Part shown: positions 15,232 to 25,325 of the stretch, one piece after another
Layout of the letters: every line of letters starts with the position of its first letter
Numbering within the stretch: the stretch's first letter is position 1
Assembly: GCA_017470505.1 (NCBI GenBank)
Contig: JAFUYO010000015.1
Span: 124,001-188,000 of the forward strand
Length of the DNA stretch: 64,000 nucleotides
From: Butyrivibrio sp.
Lineage (GTDB): Bacteria > Bacillota > Clostridia > Lachnospirales > Lachnospiraceae
Reading direction: 5' to 3'
Program-made: the position numbers and the translations under genes
The notes under the pieces: generated by a model
The model's database searches: none
What the model was told of the DNA's origin: nothing
What the model saw: only the letters and a program-made list of their open reading frames with translations

Positions 15232-16197
15232 TCAATTCACAATTTCACCCAGCAGTGTTGTCATATCAGAGTACAGTTTACCGCTGTCAGTATCCCTCAT
15301 AACGACGGAAATATAAGGAGCTCCGGTGACATCCCTCGCAAGCAGTATCAGGCAGTGTCCGGCAGCCTGCGTGGTCCCGGTCTTGCCGCCGATAACGGTG
15401 ACGCCCGAAGGTGCGTCCTTGTCACCCCTTAAATACCCGTTGGTGCTTGTGATATCGACATCCTTGGACTTTCCGGTGTTATCAAGATAAGAGGTGGTAT
15501 ACTCCTTCATGTTTATGATCTCATTGAAGACGTCGTACTGCATAGCGGCGTTGAACATGAGATACATGTCATAGGCTGTGACATAGTGCTCATCGGCTGT
15601 GAGTCCGTGTGGATTTACAAAGTGGGAATTGGTCGCGCCGATGTTGACAGCCTCCCTGTTCATCATCTCAACAAATTCCTCAACCGATCCGCCGATATTG
15701 GAGGCTATGAGATTTGCCACATCATTCGCAGAATAGATGAGCAGAATCCGGAGTGCCTGGTCAAGGGTCATCCTGTCTCCCTCTTTAAGGCCGATCTTCT
15801 GTGCTCCGCTCTCATTGACATAAACGTCGCTTCCCGCAACAAGTACCTGATCAAGCGTCCCGTGCTTAAGTGCGACATATGCTGTCATGACCTTGGTCAG
15901 GGATGCGGGCTGAACACGCATATTTACATTCTTTGCGTATATTGTCCGCCTTTTTGACAGGTCAAAAAGACCTGCGCTCACGGTCTCTGACAGCTCAACC
16001 TCCTCATCAATTATATCCGAGTTGACAACGCACAGATCCGAAGCAAAGGTTGGATAAAACAGTGTACTGTTGTTATTTGCAGATGAAGATGTAACTGAAT
16101 ACTTTGAAGAATAAGAAAGTCCGGAACAGCCGGTCAGTAAAATACTCCCCAATAATACTGATATTAAAACTTTTCGTACTTTACTTGTACATTTCAC
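15232..16197 (-). CDS. Lipoprotein D-alanyl-D-alanine carboxypeptidase
   Basis: This 321-residue S11-family enzyme has a lipoprotein signal (basic start, hydrophobic core, lipobox LTGC with Cys24) and the full active site: S99-L-T-K102, S156-A-N158 and KTG at 272-274. It should act on peptidoglycan stem peptides at the outer face of the membrane. GTG 16197 gives a normal-length signal peptide; TTG 16206 or 16221 are alternatives. The start overlaps the mgsA 3' end by 17 bases. Unlike the paralogue at 6791, its SxN motif is intact. Confidence 0.9.
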   Translation of the reverse strand: MKCTSKVRKVLISVLLGSILLTGCSGLSYSSKYSVTSSSANNNSTLFYPTFASDLCVVNSDIIDEEVELSETVSAGLFDLSKRRTIYAKNVNMRVQPASLTKVMTAYVALKHGTLDQVLVAGSDVYVNESGAQKIGLKEGDRMTLDQALRILLIYSANDVANLIASNIGGSVEEFVEMMNREAVNIGATNSHFVNPHGLTADEHYVTAYDMYLMFNAAMQYDVFNEIINMKEYTTSYLDNTGKSKDVDITSTNGYLRGDKDAPSGVTVIGGKTGTTQAAGHCLILLARDVTGAPYISVVMRDTDSGKLYSDMTTLLGEIVN

Positions 16198-16576
16198 GCC
16201 ACTCAAGATCCCCTCTGTCAAGTGATTTGATCAAAAGCTCCGCTGATGCAAGGTTTGTGGCAACCGGTATATTGTGCATATCACAGAGCGTCATTACGTT
16301 GTTGATGTCAGGCTCATGCCTCTTTACCGTGAGCGGGTCCCTTAGAAAAATAACAAGGTCGATGTCGTTGTGCTCTATCGCGGCACCGAGCTGCTGAGAA
16401 CCGCCGAGATGCCCGGCAAGATACTTGTGTACGGTTAAATTTGTCACTTCCTCAACAAGCCTTCCCGTTGTCCCTGTTGCATAAAGATCGTTTTTGCTCA
16501 GGATCCCCCTGTAAGCGATACAGAAATTTTGCATAAGTTTCTTTTTTGCGTCATGTGCTATAAGTGCGATATTCAT
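16181..16576 (-). CDS. mgsA: Methylglyoxal synthase
   Basis: MgsA converts dihydroxyacetone phosphate to methylglyoxal, a bypass of lower glycolysis that relieves phosphate starvation. The 131-residue protein has [27 protein letters not shown] and [14 protein letters not shown], matching the family active site. It begins five bases after the rodA stop, which places a metabolic gene inside the cell-shape operon. Confidence 0.95.
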   Translation of the reverse strand: MNIALIAHDAKKKLMQNFCIAYRGILSKNDLYATGTTGRLVEEVTNLTVHKYLAGHLGGSQQLGAAIEHNDIDLVIFLRDPLTVKRHEPDINNVMTLCDMHNIPVATNLASAELLIKSLDRGDLEWREMYK

Positions 16577-16581
16577 TTAAC

Positions 16582-17712
16582 TTATACCCTCCCTGTAATG
16601 TACCTGTTCCCCTGTAAGCGAACATTTAAAACAAACCCGACACCTATATAAATACTCACAAGCGAAGTCAGACCATAGCTGACAAAAGGAAGCGGGATAC
16701 CTGTGTTGGGCATAACCCCCGTGGCAACGCCCATGTTCAGAAACCCCTGAAAGCCGATCCATGCCCCAACGCCTGCTGCGATCACCTCACCGGCCTTGTT
16801 CCGTGCGCGCAGTGAAATCATAAAACATCTGACTGATATAAAAAGGATAAGTGCAACAACCAGACATGCACCCACAAAGCCAAATTCCTCGCCGATGACC
16901 GTAAAGATAAAGTCCGTCTGCGACTCGGAAATAAATCCGCCGTTCAGAACCGAGCTGATCTCATTGGTGTTGTAGCCCTTGCCGTAAAGCTGCCCCGAGC
17001 CGATTGCCATCATCGAGTTGAGCGTCTGATAGGCTTCGGAATTGGCATAATCCTCCGGATGAAGCTAGGCCAGGATCCTTCGCTGCTGATAATCGTGCAG
17101 AATACTGCTCTCGCCCTGGATCGCGTTATAGATTATAAATATTGCCAGTGGAATTGAAGTTCCGAGAACCGCCACAACAATTTTAATATTTATACCTGCT
17201 ACGAATATAATAGATGCAAAAATTATCATCATCATAATGCAGGTTGAAAGATCAGGCTGCGAGGCAACCAGCCCCAGAGGCACTGCCAAAAGAAGCAGAC
17301 AAATAACGATAAAGCCGAAATTCCTGACTCTATCCTTATATTTCATAATAAACTGAGCAAAAAATAAAATCAATAATAATTTAGCCGATTCCGAGGGCTG
17401 AAACGTAAGCCCGAAGAGGTTTATCCACCTCTGCGCTCCATTGACACTACTGCCAAGCGGGGACAGCACCAGCGCGAGCATAACTATATTGGCAATATAG
17501 CCCAGGATATAGAGCTTTAGCAGAAAATTGTAGTCAAGAACAGAGACAAACACCATGAGCCCAATACCCAGACCCATACCGAATATCTGCTTCGAACTAG
17601 AGCCCGGGTCTGCGGAGCCTATGGCCATGATCCCGATAACGGTCAGTGATATTACCATCGCCACAAGGGCTATGTCATAATCTATCAGTTTATATTTCTT
17701 TAAATATTCCAT
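16582..17712 (-). pseudogene. rodA: RodA, SEDS-family peptidoglycan polymerase, interrupted by an in-frame TAG
   Basis: The whole reading frame (376 sense codons) is one RodA: N-terminal part 17065-17712 (ALVLSPLGSSVNGAQRW, FQPSESAKL) and C-terminal part 16582-17064 (MMAIGSGQLYGKG, TDFIFTVIGEEFGF, PNTGIPLPFVSYG). They are in the same frame, split only by TAG at 17065-17067 in the context RRILA-stop-LHPEDYAN, where RodA usually has Trp or another residue. The truncated product would lack the second half of the membrane domain including the TDFIF loop. The C-terminal part has no ribosome binding site. Options are a true nonsense mutation, a base-call error, or suppression. Confidence 0.85.
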
Positions 17713-17720
17713 CTTTTTCC

Positions 17721-20582
17721 TTAATCCGCGTTGGTTGCTCCGTCCTGAAGAGTCTGCGCTGTTCCTGAGATGATTTCGTCCTCATCCCTGAGTTCAAAAT
17801 AATACGAGAGAGCTTCCTTGGTGATCTGAGCCGCGTAGCTTGATGTATATCCGTAGGCGATCCTTGTTGCAATTGCAATCTCCGGTCTTTCATACGGCGC
17901 ATAGCAGACAAAGAGCGAGTGGTTTGGCCTGCTGACAGACTCCTGTGCCGTTCCGGTCTTGCCGGCAACAGCTACTCCGAGATTTGCGTAATAGGACTTG
18001 TCCTGTACAACCTGTCTCATACCGGTGTGGATCGCGTTCCAGTAGGATGAAGGCATATCGATCGTATTTCTGATCTTTGCACTGTAGTCCTCCAAAAGGT
18101 TTCCGTTTGAGTCTGTCGCCTTATCTATGAGCGTCAGGTTATAACAGATACCGCTGTTTGCAACAGTTGTCACATACCTTGCAAGAGCCACGGTCGTATA
18201 TGAGTGTGTGCCCTGACCGATCGCTGAACGGACTGCGTCCTGATTGGAAACAGAGGGGTCAGTCTCTACTATCTCGATGCCTGATTTCTCGGTGAGGCCG
18301 TACATATCCGCGTAGGTTTTAAGCTTTTCAAGACCGGTATCTGCCACATATGTGTTTCCGACCAGTCCCAGTCTCCAGCCAACCTCATAGAAAAATACGT
18401 TGCAGGAATTTCTAATACCGCCTGTCACATTTAAGCCCCCGTGGCCACTCGGTGATATCCAGCACTTGGGCCCCGGATTCAGTTTGTCAAACCTTCCGCC
18501 GCAGTAGATCACGGAATCTGTGGTGATAACCCCCTCAGAGAGTCCTGCAGTTGCCGATACCATCTTGAAGGTAGAACCGGGAGCAGTTCTCTGCTGCGTC
18601 GCATAATTGTACAGAGGATTGGACTTGTCACTACGTAGCTTTGCATAATATGCTGCATCTACTCCGTTTGCCATGAGGTTATTATCATACCCCGGATAAG
18701 AGACAAGAGCCAGAACGTCACCTGAATTAACATCTGTTACGACCATCGAGCCCGTGCAGGGGTCGAGCGCCAGCTGTGCAGGTGTGATATCGAGGTTCGA
18801 TATCCTGTTTATCATAAATGTGTAGGACGACTCTCCTCCTCTCTCAAAGAGTGAGCGCTCCTCCTCATCCACATTTACAGCTCCCTGCTCCAGGAGAGCT
18901 TTGCAGACCTGTGCTCCTGAGATATATCCGTCCAGAAGCAGGTACTTGTAAAGCCTTGTCTGAAAATCAAAATCCTCTGATAGCGATTCCTCAACAACGT
19001 CTACTATCTGGTTGAAAATTTCCTCCGAATCCGCGTACTGATTCTCAATACTGAGCTTTGAAACATCTATCCAGTTCATGGCAATCGCATACCTCAGGTA
19101 CTCGGAGAGAGAAATGGTCTCATCCTTGGTCCATGCGATATACACAGAGTCCTCCCTGTCAACGAGCGATGAGTCCAGGATACCTTCAGAATAAAGCATA
19201 GATGCGATGTGGCTCATATACCACTGATATTCCCTGGTGAGATTCTCATATGGCGTCTTTTTGTCCGTAAGTTCAGACCGTATCTCGGCTATCACAGTGC
19301 TGTTCTTTGACAGAAACTGCTCGTAGATGGCCCTCTCCGTCTCCTTTGCGCCGCTCTCGGCAAAGTGCCTGATGTCGAGGATATCGTTGTCAAAAACAGC
19401 AAAGTACACGTCATAGATTGGGATAACGATATTGCTTGAGCTCGATGTCGAAGAAAATGTGTAGCTCTTTACATTCTGTATCTTGGAGACAAGAATTCCC
19501 GCAAGGGACTGCTCAATTATGTTATAGCAGGCTTCCGTCAGGTCCTTGTCGATAGTCAGGTACACATCGTTTCCCGCAACAGAGTCCACATAGTTGCTGG
19601 TCTCAATGACCTGACCGGTGTTATCGACGTACACGGTCTCAGACCCCTTTGTCCCCTGCAGAACGCTCTCCATGGCCTGCTCAATACCTGATTTTCCGAC
19701 AGTATCATTCATGCCGTAGCTTGGGTTTTGCTGGATCAGTTCAGCGAGCTCATCCTCTGAAATCTTGCCCGTATATCCCAGAAGCTGAGAGAAATAATAA
19801 GAATCGACATACTTTCTAGCAGTGCTCTCCTCGATCGACACGCCCTCTAAAACGTCAGCATTTTCCATGACATCTGCAACGGTCTGCTCGCTGACGTCAG
19901 AGGCAACGGTGGTGTCAATGTACTTCTGGTAGCTGTTCTGGTTCATGTTGTATCTGATGTTCAGGATCTTTAAGGCCTTTTTTTTGGTGTAGCCCTTCCT
20001 GACAATAAACTCGGACGATGAGTCCTCAGGATCCTCATTTTCACCTATCCTGAAGGTTTTGCAGAGGTCATCCACAACTTCATCGGCGGTCTTGGTCTTC
20101 TCCTCGTACTTGAGGTCGTTTACAGAGCTGTGCCCGTATACGTCCGCAAGAAAGCGCAGAAGCTGATTTCCCTCAACCGTAAACTCGTAGTTTCCGCTGT
20201 CATTTACGATTATCTTAAAGTCCTGATCGACGCTGTCGCCGTTTTTCTCGATTATGTCGATAAGCGCTTCAAGAGTGGTGTTTATCGCCTTGTTCTTGCC
20301 TGAGCCCGACTTGTAGACGTCCTCAATTGTCACGGAATTGGCCAGCTCATTGTAGGCAAGAAGATTCCCGTTCCGGTCATAGATATTACCTCTTGCCGCA
20401 TAAATGGTCTTCTCCTTCTTGATCTTGAGTTTGAAGGAATCAAGGTAGTACTCACCATTAATTATCTGCAGAAAAAAGAGCCTGTACACTAAAATGCATG
20501 ACAGGGCAATGAGAACAGCACTTACAACTACAGCTCTCGATGTTATGAACTTTTTAAATTCCTCTTTAAAAATGTCAAACAA
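17721..20582 (-). CDS. mrdA: Penicillin-binding protein 2 (elongation transpeptidase)
   Basis: This class B PBP works with RodA in lateral wall synthesis. It has a membrane anchor (about 16-38), a dimerisation domain beginning ARGNIYDRNG (63-72), and a transpeptidase domain with S670-T-F-K673, S726-C-N728 and K875-T-G. At 953 residues it is some 250 longer than enteric PBP2; the extra length is mostly a helical insert at about 355-600 between the pedestal and the transpeptidase domain. It overlaps the mreD end by eight bases. Confidence 0.95.
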   Translation of the reverse strand: MFDIFKEEFKKFITSRAVVVSAVLIALSCILVYRLFFLQIINGEYYLDSFKLKIKKEKTIYAARGNIYDRNGNLLAYNELANSVTIEDVYKSGSGKNKAINTTLEALIDIIEKNGDSVDQDFKIIVNDSGNYEFTVEGNQLLRFLADVYGHSSVNDLKYEEKTKTADEVVDDLCKTFRIGENEDPEDSSSEFIVRKGYTKKKALKILNIRYNMNQNSYQKYIDTTVASDVSEQTVADVMENADVLEGVSIEESTARKYVDSYYFSQLLGYTGKISEDELAELIQQNPSYGMNDTVGKSGIEQAMESVLQGTKGSETVYVDNTGQVIETSNYVDSVAGNDVYLTIDKDLTEACYNIIEQSLAGILVSKIQNVKSYTFSSTSSSSNIVIPIYDVYFAVFDNDILDIRHFAESGAKETERAIYEQFLSKNSTVIAEIRSELTDKKTPYENLTREYQWYMSHIASMLYSEGILDSSLVDREDSVYIAWTKDETISLSEYLRYAIAMNWIDVSKLSIENQYADSEEIFNQIVDVVEESLSEDFDFQTRLYKYLLLDGYISGAQVCKALLEQGAVNVDEEERSLFERGGESSYTFMINRISNLDITPAQLALDPCTGSMVVTDVNSGDVLALVSYPGYDNNLMANGVDAAYYAKLRSDKSNPLYNYATQQRTAPGSTFKMVSATAGLSEGVITTDSVIYCGGRFDKLNPGPKCWISPSGHGGLNVTGGIRNSCNVFFYEVGWRLGLVGNTYVADTGLEKLKTYADMYGLTEKSGIEIVETDPSVSNQDAVRSAIGQGTHSYTTVALARYVTTVANSGICYNLTLIDKATDSNGNLLEDYSAKIRNTIDMPSSYWNAIHTGMRQVVQDKSYYANLGVAVAGKTGTAQESVSRPNHSLFVCYAPYERPEIAIATRIAYGYTSSYAAQITKEALSYYFELRDEDEIISGTAQTLQDGATNAD

Positions 20583-21099
20583 ACTTTTTAGCGCTCCTTA
20601 ACTCTCTCTCATCGATAAGATTATTGACCCGGAGTATAAACGGGTAGTAAAAAATCGCGATGATCGCGGTGTAGACCACCTCCGGCACGATGATGGCCGT
20701 CATGTAATAGCCTATGTCAAACTTGGTCCTGAATAGAAACATGAGGACATAGCAGATAAATCCGAAAATAAAATCTCCCAAAGAGATGAGAAATATAGGT
20801 ATCGCAAGGTTCTGGGTAAAAAACATGTCATGGAGTTTGCCGAAGACATACCCTATATACATGTAGATAAGCGCAAAGAACCCGATATAGGTGCCGAAGA
20901 AAATGTCAACCAACAGGCCGCTGAAAAAACCTATCACAAGTCCCGGTTTCTCCCCTTTTATGAATGCCGTTGAGATCATGAAGATCATGAGAAGGTTCGG
21001 AGTTACTCCGCCAAAATCCAGCACCCGAAATACCGTGGTCTGAAGGATAAAAGAGACAATCATAAATATGAAGTTCACAATAAATCTCAGAAAATTCAT
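20575..21099 (-). CDS. mreD: Rod shape-determining protein MreD
   Basis: The 174-residue integral membrane protein has about five hydrophobic segments and the MreD-like GLVIGFFSGLLVDIFFGTYIGFFAL region. It belongs to the elongasome with MreC, PBP2 and RodA. It overlaps mrdA by eight bases and lies 87 bases downstream of mreC, with a strong hairpin in that gap. Confidence 0.9.
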   Translation of the reverse strand: MNFLRFIVNFIFMIVSFILQTTVFRVLDFGGVTPNLLMIFMISTAFIKGEKPGLVIGFFSGLLVDIFFGTYIGFFALIYMYIGYVFGKLHDMFFTQNLAIPIFLISLGDFIFGFICYVLMFLFRTKFDIGYYMTAIIVPEVVYTAIIAIFYYPFILRVNNLIDERELRSAKKFV

Positions 21100-21157
21100 A
21101 AAGTATCAGTCTCCTCTATAAACACATGTTTGTATCTGACAATGCCCGGTCGGATAC

Positions 21158-21198
21158 GGGGGCCGTAACCGCCTGCACAACAGGCGCTAACGGTCCCC
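21158..21198 (-). other. Intercistronic stem-loop between mreC and mreD
   Basis: Nested pairing joins GGGGGCCGT (21158-21166) with ACGGTCCCC (21190-21198) and CGCCTG (21070+100 to 21175) with CAGGCG (21181-21186) around a CACAA loop. It spans the mreC TAG stop (21187-21189) and has no T tract, so an RNA-processing or stability element is more likely than a terminator. Confidence 0.6.
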
Positions 21199-22065
21199 GG
21201 CTCCAATATTCTTTTTGAGATCAAGCAGTACAAGTACCTCGTTCATGTGCTCAAAATCAACTGCAGGGGTTAGCCTTCCCGACTTTGTCAGGTTGTTGGA
21301 GTCATCGTCAATCGTCGATATATATCCGATCAGGATCCCCGGCAGGTACTTGTCACTGATATTGGAGGTTACGATCTTATCTCCTATCCTGACCTTGTCA
21401 GCGTCATCGACGAGCTTGGAAAAGCTAAGATACCCCTGCCTGTACAGCTCAAGGTCTCCTGAGACAATAAGGTTATCTGAGGATGAGAGCACCATTCCGC
21501 TCACAGATGCGTTGTCCGCAATGATTGACTGAACCTTGGCCCAGTCGGGGCCAACATCCGTAACTCTCCCTACAAGTCCTCCGCCAGCAATGACATTCAT
21601 ATCAATTGCAATTCCTTCATCGGTACCCTTGTCTATCACAAAGGAGTGATACCAGTTTCCGGCGTCCTTACCTATGATTCTTGCGCCGGTCTTTTTGTAA
21701 TCCTCGTACTGGGCATCCAGCTCGTAGAGATTTCTAAGCTCAGTAAGCTCATACTTCTCCTGCTCGAGATTGGTGTTTGCTATTGTGAGCTCATCTATCT
21801 GCTGCTTTAATCTCTCATTTTCATCGATAAGCTTTGTGATTGACGTTAGCTTTTCTGTGGTGTTCTCAAGAAAGGATCCGACAGCCGTTATCCCCTTTTG
21901 GAACGGCACGACAAAAACACCGGCAAAGGTGTTTAACGGGCCGGTGAATATATTCGTGTTGAAGGTGATCACGATCATCCCAACACAAAGAACTGTTAAA
22001 ATAAAGAGGAGATATTTACTTGGAAGCGTAAATTCTTCTCCTCTTCTTCTGATAACGGGACTCAT
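21187..22065 (-). CDS. mreC: Rod shape-determining protein MreC
   Basis: The 292-residue protein has a short cytoplasmic start, one membrane segment (about 16-36), a coiled coil (about 70-112, LIDENERLKQQIDELTIA) and a periplasm-type β domain (GARIIGKDAGNWYHSFVIDKGTDEGI). MreC is a scaffold that activates PBP2. It ends in TAG, showing that TAG is an ordinary stop codon here. It starts at the base after the mreB stop region, consistent with one operon. Confidence 0.94.
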   Translation of the reverse strand: MSPVIRRRGEEFTLPSKYLLFILTVLCVGMIVITFNTNIFTGPLNTFAGVFVVPFQKGITAVGSFLENTTEKLTSITKLIDENERLKQQIDELTIANTNLEQEKYELTELRNLYELDAQYEDYKKTGARIIGKDAGNWYHSFVIDKGTDEGIAIDMNVIAGGGLVGRVTDVGPDWAKVQSIIADNASVSGMVLSSSDNLIVSGDLELYRQGYLSFSKLVDDADKVRIGDKIVTSNISDKYLPGILIGYISTIDDDSNNLTKSGRLTPAVDFEHMNEVLVLLDLKKNIGAGDR

Positions 22066-23070
22066 TTATCTATCCTCTTCAATTCCATACGCAAGAGGTT
22101 TGTATTGGTCTTCCCTGATGATCTTGGCAAGACCCATAGCAACAGAACCAACAGGATTTTCTGCAATGTTGACATTGAGGCCTACGCCGTTTGAAAGTCT
22201 CTGAGCAAGGTGGACAACCTGTGAAGCACCACCTGTTAAATAGATACCGTTCTTGAAGATATCTGCCGATAGCTCCGGAGGAGTCTTCTCAAGCGCAGCC
22301 TTGATGTTGTCAAGTATAACGTCAAAGTTCTCGATAAGTGACTGATTTATGAGATCTGTGGGAATCTGTCTCTCTACAGGAAGTCCGGTAACGATATCTC
22401 TTCCGTAGACAACTGCATCCTTCCCCTCTTTTTCGAGCTCTTTCAGAGAAATCTTGACAGTCTCTGATGACTTCTCTCCGATGAGAAGGCCAAACTCCTT
22501 GCGGATAACGTTTCTGATAGACTCGTCGAACTTCTTGCCTCCGACCTTTATGAGCTTGCTGACAACGATGCCGCGAAGAGACAGAATTGAAATCTCGGTT
22601 GTGTCATATCCTACATCGACAACGAGTACACCCTGTGAGTTCATGACATCCACATTCATTCCAAGACCGTCAGCGAGCGGCTTTTTGACCATCATGATCT
22701 TCTTGGCCTTGATGCCTGCATCATTTATAAGATCGTGGAAAGCTCTTCTCTCCACATCAGTAACATCCTTGGGAACTGCGATATACACTTCGCAGGGCTT
22801 TACCGAGCCCTTCATCTGATCAGTGATAAAGAGCTTGATAAGCGTCTCCATGTGCTCAATATCAGCTATAACACCGCTGTTAAGAGGATATGAAATGCTG
22901 ATCCTGTCGGGTGCCTTCTCGTACATCTCGTATGCAGAATTGCCATAGGCAAAGACACTAACCTTGTTCTCTATGGCGATCATGTTCTTTTCTACTGTCA
23001 GTCCATCTTCATCTCTATTGTAAATCTTGATGTTGCTGGTACCAAGATCTATTCCGAATATATTAGCCAA
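22066..23070 (-). CDS. mreB: MreB-family actin-like protein
   Basis: This 334-residue actin-fold protein has the phosphate-1 motif GIDLGTSNIKIY, the phosphate-2 region VVDVGYDTTEISIL and the adenosine motif YLTGGASQVVHLAQRL. MreB filaments orient elongasome movement. GTSN replaces the usual GTAN, and it looks like a divergent MreB rather than the most conserved paralogue. AGGAGG is well placed upstream. It is the first gene of mreBCD-mrdA-rodA-mgsA. Confidence 0.93.
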   Translation of the reverse strand: MANIFGIDLGTSNIKIYNRDEDGLTVEKNMIAIENKVSVFAYGNSAYEMYEKAPDRISISYPLNSGVIADIEHMETLIKLFITDQMKGSVKPCEVYIAVPKDVTDVERRAFHDLINDAGIKAKKIMMVKKPLADGLGMNVDVMNSQGVLVVDVGYDTTEISILSLRGIVVSKLIKVGGKKFDESIRNVIRKEFGLLIGEKSSETVKISLKELEKEGKDAVVYGRDIVTGLPVERQIPTDLINQSLIENFDVILDNIKAALEKTPPELSADIFKNGIYLTGGASQVVHLAQRLSNGVGLNVNIAENPVGSVAMGLAKIIREDQYKPLAYGIEEDR

Positions 23071-23116
23071 AGCAGCCTCCTTTTTAAGACAAATGTCGCA
23101 AGTCGTCTAATCTTTA

Positions 23117-24400
23117 CTATAACACAACAAGCCCTCTATCTACAAGCTTTTGCAAAGTTTTAAGTATTCCGAATTTGGCGTGAGGAAAGGTCAGTCCCCC
23201 CTGGAAAAATACTGTGTAGGGCTCCTTTATCGGACCGTCAGCTGACAGTTCTATGGAAGAGCCCGATACAAAGGCTCCCGCAGCCATTATCACCTGCGCG
23301 TCGTACCCGGGCATATCCCAGGGCTTGGGCGTTACAAAGCTGTCTACAGGTGCCGCCTCCTGCACTCCCTCGCAGAAAGCAATTACGCCTTCGCTCTTTC
23401 CAAACGTAACTGCCTGTATGATGTCGAAGCGCTCCTCTGTAGCTGAAGGATGCACCGAAAATCCCAGTTTTTCGTAGATATTTGCGGCAAATACAGCGCC
23501 CTTTAGCGCAGAAGCTGTCACAGTCGGAGCGAGGAACAGTCCCTGATAGAACTGTGGAAGTATTCCGAGTGAAGCTCCAACCTCCTTGCCAAGTCCCGGA
23601 GATGTCAGTCTGTATGCCGCGTTCTCAACGCAGGCTTTTTTCCCTGCGATGTAGCCTCCTATCGGGGCAAGTCCGCCGCCGGGGTTCTTGATAAGTGATC
23701 CCACAACCATGTCGGCGCCAAGATCTGTGGGCTCTATTGTCTCAACAAACTCGCCGTAGCAGTTGTCCACCATGCATATCACATCGCTTCTGATGTCCTT
23801 TATGAACTTAATAAGTTCCCCTATCCTCTCAACAGACAGGGTGGGCCTTGTCTGGTAGCCCTTGGACCTCTGAATGGTGGCAAGACGGATATTGGGATTA
23901 TCCAAAAGGGTCTTTTTTATGCCGTCGAAGTCAAAACTACCGTCGGGGAGAAGGTCAACCTGAGTGTAGGTTATCCCGTATTCTGCAAGTGAGCCCTTTG
24001 AGGGCCTTATGCCAATAACCTCTTCCAATGTGTCGTACGGCTTTCCTACCGGTGAAAAGAGCATGTCGCCGGGGCGCAGGTTACTCATAAGAGAAAGCGC
24101 AAGGGCGTGGGTCCCGCAGGTTATCTGTGGCCTCACAAGGGCATCCTCTGTGTGAAAGATCGAAGCATAGACTTTTTCGAGCTTGTCTCTTCCGATGTCG
24201 TTGTAGCCGTAGCCCGTTGTCCCGAGAAGGCATGCCTCAGAGACCTGATTTTCCTGCATCGCCTTTAAGACCTTCATCTGGTTGTATTCGGCGGTTTCAT
24301 CAATTCTCTGAAATCTATCCTTTAAGCTGTTTAATATCTCATCTCCGAATGAAAAAACCTCATCGGAGATTCCCATTTCCTTATAAATATTTGTCTTCAT
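23117..24400 (-). CDS. ynbB: Methionine gamma-lyase / aluminum-resistance family PLP protein (YnbB-like)
   Basis: The 427-residue fold-type I PLP enzyme has an aminotransferase-type layout with the probable PLP lysine in VVGSLIKNPGGGLAPIGGYIAG (Lys near 240) and VDNCYGEFVE upstream. The family is annotated as aluminum resistance or methionine gamma-lyase-like; the true substrate is not established. It ends in TAG and overlaps miaA by 20 bases. In Bacillus, ynbB also lies near miaA and mutSL. Confidence 0.85.
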   Translation of the reverse strand: MKTNIYKEMGISDEVFSFGDEILNSLKDRFQRIDETAEYNQMKVLKAMQENQVSEACLLGTTGYGYNDIGRDKLEKVYASIFHTEDALVRPQITCGTHALALSLMSNLRPGDMLFSPVGKPYDTLEEVIGIRPSKGSLAEYGITYTQVDLLPDGSFDFDGIKKTLLDNPNIRLATIQRSKGYQTRPTLSVERIGELIKFIKDIRSDVICMVDNCYGEFVETIEPTDLGADMVVGSLIKNPGGGLAPIGGYIAGKKACVENAAYRLTSPGLGKEVGASLGILPQFYQGLFLAPTVTASALKGAVFAANIYEKLGFSVHPSATEERFDIIQAVTFGKSEGVIAFCEGVQEAAPVDSFVTPKPWDMPGYDAQVIMAAGAFVSGSSIELSADGPIKEPYTVFFQGGLTFPHAKFGILKTLQKLVDRGLVVL

Positions 24401-25325
24401 AAATCCTCATTATCTCTTTCAGTGTTTTTTCGTCATCGCCTAAAAAGGCTTTTTGGTCTATCCAGGTCACATCCTTCTCTCTCTTAAACCATGTCAGCTG
24501 CCTCTTGGCAAAGTGACGCGTGTTTCTCTTAATGAGATAGACTGCCCTTTCAAGATCGTACTCGCCGTCAAGGTAGCCTATGACCTCCCTGTAGCCGAGG
24601 CCCTGCATAGAGGTTGCGCTCCTGTCAATGTTCATATCAAGAAGCGTCTTTACTTCTCTCACAAGCCCCTCTTTTATCATCTGATCAACCCTCGTCTCTA
24701 TCCTCTTGTAGATAAGGTTTCTGTCATCGGTGAGCACAAAATAGATAAAATCATAAGCTGAAGCTTTTGCGCGCTGCTCTTTGTTGTGCTCTGATATCGG
24801 CCGCTTTGTCTTTTGGTAGTACTCAAGGGCTCGTATCACGCGCTTAGAGTTGTTCTCATGTATTAAAAGAGCCGACTCGGGGTCGATCCTCTTAAGCTCT
24901 TCAAAAAGAGCATGAGCCTCTCCCTGTCTTACTCTTTCCTCAAGCTCACGCCTGTAGGTGTCATCCTCATCCGTCTCGGTAAAGTCAATGTCGTAGATAA
25001 CTGCCTGAATGTAAAAGCCTGTCCCGCCGACAATAATGGGGACTTTTCCGCGGGATGAAATATCATGAATCGCCTTCCTTGCAAGCTTCTGGAAGGTAAA
25101 GACGTTAAAGTCCTCGTGCGGGTCAAGAAAATCGATCAGATGATGGGGAACACCGTCCATCTTTTCGGGCGTTATCTTATCAGTTCCGATGTCCATGTAT
25201 TTATACACCTGCATAGAATCAGCGGAGATGATCTCTCCGCCGATTTTCTTTGCAAGCTCTATTGACAGTTTTGTCTTGCCCACAGCAGTTGGGCCTGTTA
25301 AAACTATGAGTCTGTTCTTATCCAT
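24381..25325 (-). CDS. miaA: tRNA dimethylallyltransferase MiaA
   Basis: MiaA adds a dimethylallyl group to A37 of tRNAs reading UNN codons. The 314-residue protein has P-loop GPTAVGKTKLS, the catalytic SADSMQVYKYMDIGT region, HHLIDFLDP and the helical insert. ATG 25325 overlaps the mutL stop (GTGATGG). MiaB, which finishes the same modification, is encoded at 30014, upstream in the same gene string. Confidence 0.96.
   Translation of the reverse strand: MDKNRLIVLTGPTAVGKTKLSIELAKKIGGEIISADSMQVYKYMDIGTDKITPEKMDGVPHHLIDFLDPHEDFNVFTFQKLARKAIHDISSRGKVPIIVGGTGFYIQAVIYDIDFTETDEDDTYRRELEERVRQGEAHALFEELKRIDPESALLIHENNSKRVIRALEYYQKTKRPISEHNKEQRAKASAYDFIYFVLTDDRNLIYKRIETRVDQMIKEGLVREVKTLLDMNIDRSATSMQGLGYREVIGYLDGEYDLERAVYLIKRNTRHFAKRQLTWFKREKDVTWIDQKAFLGDDEKTLKEIMRIYEDKYL

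Noticed and set aside
17065-17067. Amber recoding of the genetic code as an explanation for the rodA TAG
   Set aside because: mreC (21187-21189) and ynbB (23117-23119) end in TAG at normal lengths, so TAG works as a stop here.
16582-17712. Frameshift in rodA
   Set aside because: Both halves are in the same frame (the starts differ by 699 bases, a multiple of three); only a stop codon separates them.
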